Notes: a model not told the origin generated them from the sequence alone. A DNA stretch of 36,221 bases from Pelargonium cotyledonis (GCA_036897625.1 JAYMTA010000174.1:1-36221); one strand, 5' to 3'. Counted from the first letter of the stretch, positions 1 to 10,631 are shown. Numbers and translations: made by a program.

Positions 1-500
1 TTATACCTTAAAATATAATAATATATACTCACTGTTATTATTATAATGTTATTGTATGCATTTTGATTGAATTTGATGACCAAAATAGACATGTGTAATT
101 TACAATTATTGTATTATAAGTGTAATATATATTATATAGTTCATAAATATTACACTCACACAAGATATAATAAAAATATAATGCACAATTTTTTTTACGC
201 TATTACACTCTTATAAGCCACCGTTAGAGATGGCCTAACAAACATCAATCATGTGGTGCTCATTTTAAGAGAGTGATAATAGTCTGCTAACTTTAACTAA
301 ATATAGGTACCTTGATGCTAAAAAGCTCCATTAAATAAATCCGCCGATATCCGGAATTGAATCAAACCATATACACAAATTTACTCATTTTACATTGAAA
401 AATCAATTTTTATTTCTCCCGATTCGATCACCTTTCACATTAAACTCATATTTCACCTTTTCAATCCAAATTAAGAAAAAATTAGTGGAATTTTCCAACA
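1..500. other. AT-rich intergenic DNA, possible MITE end
   Basis: No gene is visible. The sequence is very AT-rich. Around 215-238 it reads ccaccgttagagatggccta, which resembles the end of plant miniature transposons whose termini read like 'gagcatctccaacggtgg'. The opposite end would lie outside the window, so the transposon reading is weak. Confidence 0.3.
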
Positions 501-508
501 AAATTAGT

Positions 509-516
509 TTATAAAT
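509..516 (+). promoter_or_regulatory. Possible TATA box of the CRPK1-like kinase gene
   Basis: TTATAAAT lies upstream of a stretch (about 540-800) that looks like a transcribed leader. A good donor site follows at 800/801. Assignment as the kinase promoter is inference, because no transcript evidence is available. Confidence 0.3.
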
Positions 517-539
517 GAAATATTTGTAAGATTTGCGAA

Positions 540-1422
540 ACAAATGGTGACATTAGTCCACACGTAATGCAGGAGAGGAAAGAGCCGAAACCCCAAAAGT
601 CCAAGTGAGAACACTGAGTCGCCTGACCGAGTACGACCCATTTTTCTTCGATTCAAACAAACGCATCTCACCAACGCCAACTACTGACTGACAAAAATAA
701 TTGAGATTTTCGCAGCCATTTTCACAATCAGCAGCTGATGGTTCATCAAAGTCGTAGGCTTTCCAATTTCTCTTAATTGGGTTAATCATCTCTTTAACAG
801 GTAACTGTTCTTGATTACCAGTTTTGTTAATTGATACATTTTGCATTTTTGGGTTATATAAAAAAAACCTTTGTTGACTGCTTGATATGCTTTGCTCGTT
901 TCAGTGACTTTGATCACAAATTTTGATTTTTTTTTCTTTCTAGTTTGTAATATAGAGAATTGTAGTCAGATTTAGCTTGGCCATTTCATAAATATATGAA
1001 TTCTTGGTGGGTTTTGGTCTAGATAATTTGGTTGCTTGATCGTTTAAATTTTTAATATGATTTTTTAAAAATGTTTTTCTTTCAAGATTGTACTTGCAAG
1101 TAGTATTGAATCATTTTGTTTAGTTTTGGCAGTACTAGGAGATTTAACATATTCATTGTTTTAGTTTACATAGATAATAAAGGTATGATATTTCTGGACC
1201 ATTTTGTTCAATTGAACTATTTAGGTTAGCTCAGGCAGGAAAAGCTTGAGTTATGATTTGACTGACATGAAATTTCATGTTTTGTTTGTGGAAATATAAC
1301 CCTTTTCTTGATTTTACTTGTATCTTTGATGTTCAAAAGATTTCATTATCGTAGTTCTACTTTCGAACTGAATGTCACAGTTGAACTGTGTTGCAGAGAG
1401 CAAGCATATGCTGGTGGTGGAT
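540..1422 (+). other. Probable 5'UTR with a leader intron (801-1396) of the CRPK1-like gene
   Basis: A near-perfect donor (CAG/GTAACT) sits at 800/801 and a good acceptor (TTGCAG) ends at 1396, 26 bases before the preferred start codon. This predicts a 5'UTR exon of about 540-800, an intron of 596 bases, and a short UTR segment before the ATG. A short upstream ORF of 12 codons plus stop (738-776) lies in the predicted first leader exon. The minus-strand ORF here (553-846) has no recognisable similarity and is ignored. Confidence 0.4.
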
Positions 1423-4400
1423 ATGAGTTGTAGCTGCTTTGGCACGTCTAAATTAGACAGGAGAAGTGCTCCTGCTCGTGAAGTAGTAGGTGAGGACACC
1501 CATAAGCATTCCCTTTTCATATTTTTACGTTTTCCATTTATGGTAGAAACTAGAAAGTAATGCGAAGTTTTGTATTTATTCGTATCATTAGAAAGGTAAT
1601 TTTTTTCCTTCTGTTTCATATTTGCGTACAGTCTGTGTTAACTTCAAGACTTCTTTGGGTTTCTTTTATTCTTTTTTAATGGTATATGAGCTGTAAATTT
1701 TCTACCGTAGCATATCTCCTCTAATCTATGATTTCAACTACAGTTGGTTTCCTTGATTGACATGCACCATGAAATGGTGACAAGAAAAGTATATGTTTAT
1801 CTGTGAAGTGGGATATGGTTCGATCACTAACTTCACGGTACAATTTGTACTCATCTTAAGTTTAGCGCAAGTCTGTGATAACATAATTTCATATGTGTTT
1901 TGTGTTAGAGGATCATAGCACATTATGTATGGCACTATATTCTCATGTATCCACATACTTTCTGCTTCTTCATTATAATTTCTTTTTTGGTCTCTTTTAT
2001 ATGTGTTCTTAGACTCTTTTTTCTTGTTCTTTAAGAGGATTTGCTCGAGAATACCAGACATTTCTCTTACAATGAGTTAAGATCAGCAACAAACAATTTT
2101 GATTCAAGCAATAAAATTGGGCGAGGAGGTTTTGGAATTGTTTATAAGGTAATCATGATTTAATGATGGTTTTACTCATTATAGTTCTATAAGATCAATG
2201 AGCATGATAGTCTTCTGAAAAAAGATGTACTTGTATTACAGTTCCTTTTAGGTACTAATAAATATATATGGATGCCGTTCTTCGGTCCTTTATCTTTCTT
2301 TTTCCAATATGTTGATATAGCTCTTTTGTATGGCATGATGTCTCTTTGAGGAACCGAGTTTCATTGCTGCAGCAGCTCCTTAGACGAGGACCTATTCATG
2401 GTTTTCTTGAAAACTAAATACATCAGAACAACAAATCTCACTGCTGATAGCCTTCTGTCTGTGATGTAGGACACTTTGAAGAGTTCACAAAAAATTGAAA
2501 AGGGGAAGATAGGTTTAAGGAAAATGAGGGTTAGTAGGGAACAATAAAGATTAACGAGAAAAGGAATTCAATAGATAGAAAGGGGAGTACCCTAATATTA
2601 GGTTTATTCCATATTCAAGTCTCCTTGCAAATGTATTATAGTAGGGACATTATAGATAAAATATATGCTAAGAAATGATATGGGGATCTCAACCTTCATA
2701 CATTTCAGTTTTATATTTATTTAAAGTAGGCATTTTTTTTCCTACATCAAGAGGGAAGAATCTGATGTTATTTTTATGAAACCATGAATGGAGCGATGTT
2801 TTATATTTTCTGAATTAAAGAACTCTTTTTATTTCATTATCTCTGTCTTTACTTTCTCTAGACAAAACTCATGGTAAGACACCCAAACCATGGAGGTTTT
2901 ATTGAACTTTTTTCACAAACAATATAAAGCTGTATTTTCTTGGGTTTCAGCTTTTCAAGGTAGGTTTTACATTTATGCCAGATTGGTTCATCTGGTGTGG
3001 CAGTTCCTATTGCTAATTAATTATATTGAAATTTTGTCAGGGAAGCCTAAAAAATGGAATACAAGTTGCTGTGAAGACACTTTCTGCTGAATCAAAGCAG
3101 GGGGCACGTGAGTTCTTAACAGAGATTAATACTATATCAAATGTCAAGCATCCAAATCTTGTTGAGTTGATTGGATGTTGCATTGAAAGAAATAACAGAA
3201 TTCTGGTATATGAATATGTTGAAAATAACAGCCTTGATCTCGCATTATTAGGTAAACTGAGGAAACATGTCACTGTAATAGATGAACTTCTGATCACTGT
3301 ATGTGAAGGTGGAAAATGTAATTTGTTTTGTTGTGTTCAGGTCCTAAACGATCAAATGTCAAATTAGACTGGGATAAAAGATCTTCCATTTGTTTGGGTA
3401 TTGCTAGGGGTCTTCGATTTCTTCATGAAGAACTTGTGCCACGTATTGTGCATAGAGATATCAAAGCTAGCAATATACTTCTTGACAGAGACTTCAACCC
3501 GAAGATTGGTGATTTTGGGCTGGCTAAACTTTTCCCAGATAACATCACTCACATTAGCACAAGAATTGCAGGGACAACGTATGTTATCTTTCAAATTTCT
3601 AGCCATGTTGTTTATCATCTTATATTGCTTATGGTCATATATTATTCAAGTTAGATGTTATTTTCTTTTTGAGTTAGTTTGAACTTCTGCAGCCATTCCG
3701 AAAGAAAAAAAAATGTTGGTTAGTATTGCTAATGAGCAATTTGCTAGTTTCATTTAATAAACTAAACAATGAAAAGAGAATGTTTCTTTTTGTTTATTTT
3801 CTTCTACTTCTAATTTCTTCTACATCTAGTTTCGAAACTAAAAACAATGTGTACTGCCCTTATAATTCTCTGCCTCTTTCTTTAAGCATACATGATATTA
3901 AGTGAGTAACTAGTAGCTAGTTCATTCTATATATTGCTAATAGGAAATTTTGTTCCACTTTTTACCAGTTTAGATATTGAGTCTTTCTTCAAAAACGAAG
4001 AAAAAAAAAACATTATCAAACATTTGTTGTAGTCAAGTAAGGCAACAAGCAACTCACGGCCGAGTGGTTTTCCTATGTTCAGTGGGTACTTGGCACCAGA
4101 ATATGCATTGGGTGGTCAATTAACCATGAAGGCCGATGTATACAGTTTTGGGGTTCTTATTCTGGAAATAATTAGTGGCAAAAGCAGTGCAAAGTCACAT
4201 TGGGGAGAGACGCAGAAATATCTACTGGAATGGGTATGTCAATATCTTCCCCAATTTTCTACATTCTGTATACTACATATTTTTACCTAGCAAGTTTTGT
4301 AATTTATCATAGCTAGTTTTGCTGCAGTATCCTTTCAAGTTGTAGTTAGATACAAGGTTGTAGTTAAAGTTTAACATGGTATCAAAGCTGGTTTGGTTTG

Positions 4401-5238
4401 GGCCTAGTAATCCATCTTTGTTGCCACCCTTCTTGATCCACACGCAGGGTCTGTTGTGTTATCCGGCTCGCATGTGAGAGAGAGTGTTAATGTATACCAC
4501 ATTGAAAGAATGTGAAGTATGTCACAATTGATATACACGTTGGGTCATCCACTTATCAGATTAAGCTTTTGGGTTGGAGTCAATTAGTTTAACACTATCA
4601 AACATAGTTACAGGGTCACAAGTGGAAAGATGACCACTTACAGGAAAATTCTCAATATTTGCACCACGTAAAACAAAACAAGTATAGTGAAACAAGGGAG
4701 CAACTTCTTATAGGTTGGATCTTCCTAGTTCCTGGCAACATTCAAGCCTAGAATTGTTTTACTAGTGTGATATCTGTTTTGAGCCCTTGACAGTGCTTTC
4801 AAAGGTTTATGATCTCGAACATTCATAGAATATACCCAGCTTAAGCTTATGAGTATTTGGCAGTATTTGTTTTTATTATTCACAAATCACGTTGTTCCTT
4901 ATGATCACCATTGTGTGGAATAGGCATGGCAGCTTTATGAAGAAGGGAGGCTCTTGGAGCTAGTGGATCCTGAGCTGCATGATTATCCAGAGGAAGTACT
5001 GATACGGTACATAAAAGTTGCTTTTTTCTGCACACAACCTTCGGCAAACAGGCGTCCATTGATGAGCCAGGTCTTTGACATGCTCTCAAGGAACATTCGG
5101 CTCAACGACAAGGAACTTACAGCACCGGGTTACTTCCAATATAGTGCATCTTCTTCAAGTAAAAAATCGAACACCGACGCTGCTAGCTATCAAATGAGCT
5201 CTGTACCCGTTACAATTACAGAAGTGAGCCCTCGATGA
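1423..5238 (+). CDS. CRPK1: Receptor-like cytoplasmic Ser/Thr kinase, cold-responsive protein kinase 1 (CRPK1)-like
   Basis: Six exons are inferred: 1423-1489, 2036-2148, 3041-3251, 3341-3578, 4083-4233 and 4924-5238, joined in consistent phase to 364 residues. All introns are GT-AG. There is no signal peptide or membrane segment. The short Cys-containing N-terminus (MSCSCFG) could be acylated, which is inference. The kinase domain runs from about residue 45 to 315, with glycine loop [10 protein letters not shown] (51-60), catalytic Lys72 in [12 protein letters not shown] (168-175), DFG (188-190) and GYLAPEY (211-217). It therefore looks active. The tail is Ser-rich. The closest family I recognise is Arabidopsis At1g16670/CRPK1, a plasma-membrane-associated kinase that phosphorylates 14-3-3 proteins and dampens CBF cold signalling. 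That role here is by family only. An in-frame ATG at 1408 would add five residues; 1423 is preferred because relatives start MSC-. Intron 5 holds a retroelement remnant. Confidence 0.88.
4361..4594 (+). mobile_element. TRIM-like LTR retroelement remnant in kinase intron 5
   Basis: A primer-binding-site-like TGGTATCAAAGC (4377-4388), near the usual initiator tRNA-Met site, directly follows TTAACA, which looks like the end of a 5' LTR. About 100 bases later a purine tract (GTGAGAGAGAG, 4474-4484) abuts a 110-base segment (4485-4594) that begins TGTTAA and ends TTAACA, as expected of a 3' LTR. Only the last 15 or so bases of a 5' LTR are recognisable. There is no coding capacity, so this fits a truncated terminal-repeat retrotransposon in miniature. 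Confidence 0.55.
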
Positions 5239-5386
5239 ACAAATAGTCTCTTCCTTCTGTCTAGCCTACAAGAGATGTGTAGCCTACATAAATGTATTAT
5301 AATTGTCGCACTCTCTATTCATTATATTAAATATTCTTTCGGAATCAATAATGTATAATGACAATACTATGCTGATTTTTATGTAC

Positions 5387-5392
5387 AATAAA
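5387..5392 (+). terminator. Possible poly(A) signal of the CRPK1-like gene
   Basis: AATAAA occurs about 150 bases past the stop codon, a usual distance for a plant near-upstream element. The sequence motif is the only support. Confidence 0.35.
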
Positions 5393-5784
5393 AATTAGGT
5401 ATTGATAATTGGTTATTCTTGTGATTGGACTTAACTATAATAATAAAACATCATACAATAGGTTGCCTTAGCGTTCTTGAGGCCGAGCGAACAGAGTTAT
5501 CGCCAGTTCCCAACCTCGAGTACTAGAATTTGGAAAATACGAAACGAGGCATCAAGAATCAAGATGCATCTCAGCACTGACTTCAAATTTCCATAAAAAC
5601 ACAAAGATTAGCCTTTCTGATACATAATGCATGTCCCTTTGATCTGTGGAAAGAAATATTTGGAAGCAGACACTCATATCCAAGTCTAAAAATGCTGTGT
5701 TGATGCTTTGAAGCTAATTAACAATACAAGAGTCTAAGAAATATGCAGACTAGTCATGAAAATGGTATGTATCTGTATCTGATA
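5393..5784. other. Intergenic region between convergent kinase and CLE genes
   Basis: This holds no recognisable gene or repeat. It probably contains the 3'UTR of the CLE gene on the minus strand. Confidence 0.4.
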
Positions 5785-6018
5785 TCAGTTGTGAAGAGGG
5801 TTTGGTCCATCAGGGACAAGCCTGTGTGAAACAGTGTGCATTGTTTTCATGGATTCATAGCTCTGCCCAAACATGGATGCATACTTGGAGTGTAAACTTT
5901 GTTCGCGATCTGATTCTCCTTCGGGAACATGTCTACAGCAAGAATCACAGAGCAATGATAGCACGAGTAGCGTAACGAGAAATGGTAGAAACAAGAGATG
6001 AAATTTATGCAATCCCAT
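5785..6018 (-). CDS. CLE peptide precursor (CLE-a), CLE9/10/14-like motif
   Basis: This intronless 77-residue ORF encodes a secreted signalling peptide precursor. A hydrophobic signal peptide spans about residues 5-25 (LLFLPFLVTLLVLSLLC). A variable region follows, and the last 12 residues are RLVPDGPNPLHN, encoded at 5788-5823 directly before the stop. This is a full CLE motif with the conserved Pro4, Gly6, Pro7, Pro9, His11 and Asn12. From memory, Arabidopsis CLE9/10 have Ser and CLE14 has Lys at position 5, where this gene has Asp. CLE peptides are cleaved out, hydroxylated on Pro and perceived by LRR receptor kinases of the CLV1/BAM class; CLE9/10 act in stomatal and xylem lineages. The exact function here is unknown. 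A second CLE gene lies 777 bases upstream in the same orientation. The overlapping frame at 5847-6071 lacks the motif. Confidence 0.9.
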   Translation of the reverse strand: MGLHKFHLLFLPFLVTLLVLSLLCDSCCRHVPEGESDREQSLHSKYASMFGQSYESMKTMHTVSHRLVPDGPNPLHN

Positions 6019-6073
6019 GACAGCTGATCAAGAAAGCAAGTTGGTTTTGTGCTTGTTAGGTATATTAACAAGT

Positions 6074-6083
6074 CTATATATAA
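6074..6083 (-). promoter_or_regulatory. TATA box of CLE-a
   Basis: Read on the minus strand this is TTATATATAG, about 55 bases upstream of the CLE-a start codon. That places transcription start roughly 25-30 bases before the ATG, giving a very short leader. Confidence 0.5.
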
Positions 6084-6795
6084 GGGTCCAAGGTTAAGCT
6101 GCCAATCCTATCCTGTTCGGGTTTTTCTTTTAAAAAAAAAACAATAATGTTCGTTGCGAAAACAGAATCTTACTCTTAATTAAGCTGAGAAAACAAAAAA
6201 CTATCAAGTTGACTTGGATGCAGTCGCTTTGTGCTAGACTTTTGCAGGCCATTTTTATGCAGCACTTATTGTCAAAACTTATATATTTTTAAGTAAACAT
6301 TAGAAACTGCAATTTTTGTTGCATTCATGGGCATGGCTTGATACAGTGTTTCCAGTGACAATCATGCATAACCAACCACTGCGAATATTAGTACATGTAA
6401 GCCTTAATTTTATAAAATGTAGGGTGCCGGCTTCAACATTCAACTAGATAAAATACATTTATATCTAACACATTAATATATATCAGTTGACAAATCATAA
6501 AAACCAATTAATGTGTATTTAAAAAAACTGCAAGAAGAAAAGGCAAAAGCAAGAACTTGTAATGTTACAATAAACTACAGATCACTTCAATCATTAGATC
6601 CTTGGATAACAATCTCACATGTTTCCTGAATTTGTAGCTATATTACATATATCTATGGCACAACATGCTTACATGGCAAACCAAACTCCCATTTGGTTCT
6701 AGGCAAGAACAAGGGCTAAAATTTCTGTGTTTTTCCCTTGTTCTTTTGAGAACCAAGTGTGAAGAAAACTTGAAGTTGTTGAGCCAAATCATTTA
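6084..6795. other. Intergenic region between the two CLE genes
   Basis: This is AT-rich DNA with no recognisable gene. It should hold the promoter of CLE-a and the 3'UTR of CLE-b. Confidence 0.5.
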
Positions 6796-7011
6796 TCAGT
6801 TGTGAAGTGGGTTAGGTCCACCCGGGATAACCGGATGCACGACGCTGCGTATCCCGGAAATGGCATTACCTGATCTGGATCTTGTTGGTTGATAGAAATG
6901 CTGGGGAAGCTGAGAAGGGAACCTGCTGCAGCTGGAAAGATGGACCATTGCTTGTAGTAGAAGCACAATGAATATTAGAACTAATGGGAGTGAAGAGTTG
7001 TGAGTCCTCAT
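6796..7011 (-). CDS. CLE peptide precursor (CLE-b), CLE19/21-like motif with Pro at position 1
   Basis: This intronless 71-residue ORF has a signal peptide at about residues 8-28 (LPLVLIFIVLLLQAMVHLSSC). A variable stretch follows, and the C-terminus HPVIPGGPNPLHN ends at the stop (motif codons 6799-6834). Aligned on the invariant Pro4, Gly6, Pro7, Pro9, His11 and Asn12, the motif's first residue is Pro instead of the usual Arg or His, with His just before it. From memory, Arabidopsis CLE19 (RVIPTGPNPLHN) and CLE21 are the closest motifs. The last codons and nearby downstream bases resemble CLE-a (ATCAGTTGTGAAG on the plus strand in both), which supports a tandem duplication. Family function is short-range signalling through LRR receptor kinases; the specific role is unknown. 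Confidence 0.85.
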   Translation of the reverse strand: MRTHNSSLPLVLIFIVLLLQAMVHLSSCSRFPSQLPQHFYQPTRSRSGNAISGIRSVVHPVIPGGPNPLHN

Positions 7012-7333
7012 GACTTGGGAAGAAGGATCAGCTTAGAGGGAAAGGAGTTGAAAGGTTTGTTTACAAAACAAAACAAGCAAGCTGTGGTTTAGGTAGAGGT
7101 AGTGGATAGAGCCAAAATACAGAGTCAATGACAGTAAATATTGTCTGGTTTCAATGAGGAATAAGGTACTGAAGAGGGAAAAGATCAAGGCTTGAAATGG
7201 ATGCAGCTGCATTTAATAGAATTTCACAATGATTGTATTGGAGGTCTCAATGCACAATTCATTTGCCAGCACAGAGAAAGTGAAATGCTCCCATCCTTGG
7301 CCTTGTTTGTGGTCCTTAGCGAGCACCACCAGT

Positions 7334-7585
7334 GATACTCCCGACTTAAGTTCACCTATCTACGTGAACCTAAGATCATCTCACTTGTCCAACATGCACG
7401 TGAAGAGTGTTAAGTGATACTTCCGACTTAAGTCCATCAAGCTACGTGAGGCCTCAGTCCATCTCCCTTGTCTAGTTCACACGTGAGGGAGAGTGCTAAA
7501 CTCCCAACTTAAGTCCACCTATCCACTTGAGACTCAAGTCCATCTCTCTTATCCAGTATGCACGTGAGAGAGAGTGTTAAGTAAT
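7334..7585. repeat. Tandem array, three copies of an ~82-bp unit
   Basis: Copies begin near 7334, 7416 and 7497; the internal word ACTCCC/ACTTCC recurs at 7337, 7419 and 7500. Each unit carries 'gacttaagtcca', then 'tccatctc', then 'cacgtgagagagagtgttaa'. The last copy runs into sequence (7575 onward) that resembles the LTR start of the element in the kinase intron. This is therefore probably the internal part of a related TRIM retroelement. Confidence 0.65.
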
Positions 7586-8160
7586 CTAAGAATGTGAAGT
7601 CTGTGAAGTCGGTCACCACTTGTAATACTAACTGAACCTTGGATAATTTGTTGTTATGCATGGAACTTATGTATCAGAAATCTGAATATTGCATCAATTA
7701 ACATGCTATCTTTTGCACCATTCTTGTACTAGAAACTTAATTAATACTCAGCTATGAAATAGAAAATGCTAAAGCTTTCTGATTTTCCATCAATGGAGCA
7801 AATGGTTAAAATGTTGAATCTACATACCAAGATACTCAAGATCAGGAATAAACTGTTCACAAAGTTTACGCTGTAGGCAATACAAGTAAATGATCTATAA
7901 ATGGTGTCACAGAGAAATTGGTTAAGGTTGCAACTCTGGAGTGCTCCAAATTCTGATTTACTGCATCCAAAACTTATTGAAAATAATAAACATTCAACGT
8001 TCCCTTAACATAGGTTTCTTCCTAAGACTACAAGTAGATTTGTATGTGGAGCATAGTTTCTGCCAATTACATGAAATAAAAACAACATTACCATTCCCAA
8101 CATCTCCACAGATAGTACCTCACTCAGTTTGTAATAGTAGCTATAGATGTTGTCCGAGCA
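7586..8160. other. Intergenic region and probable MAPR 3'UTR
   Basis: I see no gene. The part next to 8161 should be the 3'UTR of the minus-strand membrane steroid-binding protein gene. Confidence 0.4.
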
Positions 8161-9629
8161 TTACTCTTTCTTGGAGTCGTCACTTGATGGGGCTTCCTCG
8201 GTTTTAACAGCTGCAGCTTCTGATGAACCCTCCTCTGCAGGCTTGGCAACATCACCGTCAGTAGCTTCAGCAGTTTCACTAGCAGATGCTTCATCGGTTG
8301 CCTTCTTAATAGTTCCAACCTTAACATACTTGCTCATGAACTTGTACTCCCAGTCCTGTAAAGCCTCCAGTTCAAATGGACCAAGACCAGAGATATCCCC
8401 TGTTAGATCTTTGTCTTCAAAGGACATCTTGGCAAGAGCTCTGCTAGCATCCTTTCCAGCAAACAACGCATAAGGTCCACCAGGTCCATAGAACATTCTG
8501 CAAGATAAGATGGTTTAAAATGAACATAAATGAGAGTTTTGCAGTAAGGTCCAGCTACAACAACAAAGTCGGACTCAGCTGGATGAAATCATTTAGCAAA
8601 CTATTGACATAATTAAAATAAGATGAGAATTAGATTCAAACTTATTAGTGTATAAGTTCAACAATAATAGCCTATAATTATAAATACATTGTAAGGACCA
8701 ACTGATAAATATCAACAATGAATCAAAGATCAATCAAGAAAGAGAAATGCACAATTTCAATATGGTATCAAATCCTCTTGAACCTCTATTTATAGTGATT
8801 CTCTTGAGATTCCGCAATTCCGGCAGCAGCCTTGGGCTAAATATCACATGGGAAGAACACTCTAATGTACAGTATAAATATACTGTAAAATTTAATCAAT
8901 GATTATCAACAACAACAACAACAACAACAACAAAATCAATCAAAAAGGAGAAATTTGCAAATTTTACAAACATCAACATCAAATGGGAACCACAAATCCA
9001 CAATATTGTCAAATCTAGGATGCAAAAGTATACAAAATCAAACACACAGCAAGTCAGCAAGCAACACAACCTAAACCAAAAAGAGATGCACAAAAATTAC
9101 CAAAAAAGAAGAATAAATCAAAACACAGTACAGTATGATTAGAAAACTCAAAGACAATTCACAAAAATTAGAGCAAAGAAACAAAATTTAAAAGAATCAT
9201 ACTCACAAACCTCACCTACCTCCAAGTCCAAACCAAAGGAACAATTTTTACAACAAACAAGCCAAAACCCACCAGAAATTAAAATGCCCAGATGCTAAAA
9301 AAGGTAGAGAAACCCAAATATAACCTGCTCTGAGAAACATCATAGATCTGGCCCTTGATAGCCATGAGCAGAGGTTTTGTACTGTCCGCGCCGTCATATT
9401 GTTTGAGCTCCTCCTCGGTGATCTCGCCGAGCTGAACCGGCGGCGGCAGAGGCTGCATCTCCTCCTGGAACTCTCTGGGACTCCGATGATCGGGCGGCGA
9501 CCCGAACAACCCAGAAACGACATAGTATATGGCCCAACCGAGAGCAACAACAGTGAAGAAAGTGGCCGGAGATAGGCCTGTGTACACCGTTATGGCCTCT
9601 TTCAGTGTCTCCCAGAGTTGAAGAGCCAT
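8161..9629 (-). CDS. MSBP2: Membrane steroid-binding protein (MAPR family, cytochrome b5-like heme/steroid-binding domain)
   Basis: There are two exons, 9629-9325 and 8497-8161, with an 827-base GT-AG intron splitting an Arg codon. The product has 213 residues. A single membrane segment lies at about residues 22-43 (ATFFTVVALGWAIYYVVSGL). A cytochrome b5-like domain spans about 66-165, with the family landmarks GEITEEELKQYDG, IKGQIYDVSQSRMFYGPGG, YALFAGKDASRALA and GPFELEALQDWEYKFMSKY. The Ala/Glu/Ser-rich tail is acidic and disordered. MAPR proteins sit in the ER and plasma membrane, and bind heme or steroids. In plants they affect brassinosteroid signalling, cell elongation and lignin P450 organisation. 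The DLTGDISGLG segment and the neighbouring genes favour MSBP2/MAPR3 (At3g48890) over MSBP1, but MSBP1 is not excluded. The length is close to the family's roughly 220 residues. Confidence 0.92.
8908..8934. repeat. (CAA)9 microsatellite in the MSBP2 intron
   Basis: Nine uninterrupted CAA triplets lie within the intron. Length variation would be expected among individuals. Confidence 0.9.
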
Positions 9630-9732
9630 GGTTTGACCTCGAAGAAGTGATTTTTGAGGCAGAGAAGAAAATCGGAGAACCAGGAAAAAAAATCTGAATA
9701 GGCTTCAAGGTTTGGTCTTAATTTGGCACAAA

Positions 9733-9740
9733 TATTTATA
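9733..9740 (-). promoter_or_regulatory. TATA box of MSBP2
   Basis: A perfect TATAAATA on the minus strand lies about 104 bases upstream of the ATG, predicting transcription start near 9705. Confidence 0.55.
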
Positions 9741-10340
9741 TTATCAAACTCTTTTATTTATTTATTTATTTTTTAGGTAATCATCTGTTACTGTCTAACG
9801 TTGAAATCTGAAAATACATTGGGTACGTACGTTTTTTTTTTTTTCCATTTCCATGACACTTACGTTTGGTATGCTGATTGCTCAATGAATTGACAAATTT
9901 GACCTCAAATTTTGAAAAATTAATGGATTGTTAGGTTGAGGTGGATGAAGATGAAATAGAAGAGTTTTTGTCTGGTTTTGGGGTTTGAAAAGTTTAGGTT
10001 GAAGTAGGGGTTGTTTGGACAATAAGTAATTCTTCCGTTCTAAAACGAGTGATTGAATTTGACAATGTTCATGTAATTTTGAACTCAATTGTTTATAGTA
10101 GTATATGTTTAGTGTATGTGTCAACCCGCTCGTAATCGAATCACGTTCGTATAGTGTAACTGAAAAGGTTTAATAATCTACTTGTATTCAAATTAAATCA
10201 TGTATTATATTACCAAATTTTCAGCACATACACATTTCATTATAAAATGTGTCTTCTCATTTCTTATTAAGAAGACTGGGAGAGTGGTGTGTGATTATTT
10301 CTTGTGTAAATGTTAAAGCTTGGCTCGGATGAATGGATAT
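9741..10340. other. Intergenic region upstream of MSBP2
   Basis: This is AT-rich DNA with no recognisable gene. The minus-strand ORF at 9882-10124 is low-complexity and has no family signature. Confidence 0.4.
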
Positions 10341-10351
10341 GAGGATAGTCG

Positions 10352-10631
10352 AGGCTCTCGCAGTCAGGGAGGCTATTCGATTGGTGTGGGAGGGAGGATG
10401 GACTGCTTTCATTCTCGAATCGGATTCTCAATAAGTAATTAATGATGTGTAAACTGACGGGGAAGCAGACGCTAGTAGTAGTGCCTATTGTTTGATTACC
10501 AATAGAAAATTTGGTTGGCCAATTTGGAAGAGTAGATTTAAGTTTTTTAACCGATCTATGAACTATGTTGATGATGATTTAGTTATGTTCTCGGTTGATT
10601 TGTTAGAAGAAGAAGAAGATAGTTGTTTAAA
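10352..10631 (+). pseudogene. Degenerate plant RNase H-like (RVT_3-type) domain fragment
   Basis: One frame reads VEALAVREAIRLVWEGGW, then TAFILESDSQ. After a stop codon it continues VINDV, another stop, and TDGEADASSSAYCLI, ending near NRSMNYVDDDLVMFSVDLL. The order EALAVREAI, then ESDS, then NRSMN is characteristic of the RNase H-like domain found in plant non-LTR retroelements and their domesticated relatives. Two in-frame stops and the missing N-terminal part of the domain show it is dead. A Mutator-type MITE is inserted directly at its 3' edge. Confidence 0.65.

Noticed and set aside
5847-6071. 74-residue minus-strand ORF overlapping CLE-a
   Set aside because: It is in another frame, lacks the CLE motif and only shadows the real precursor.
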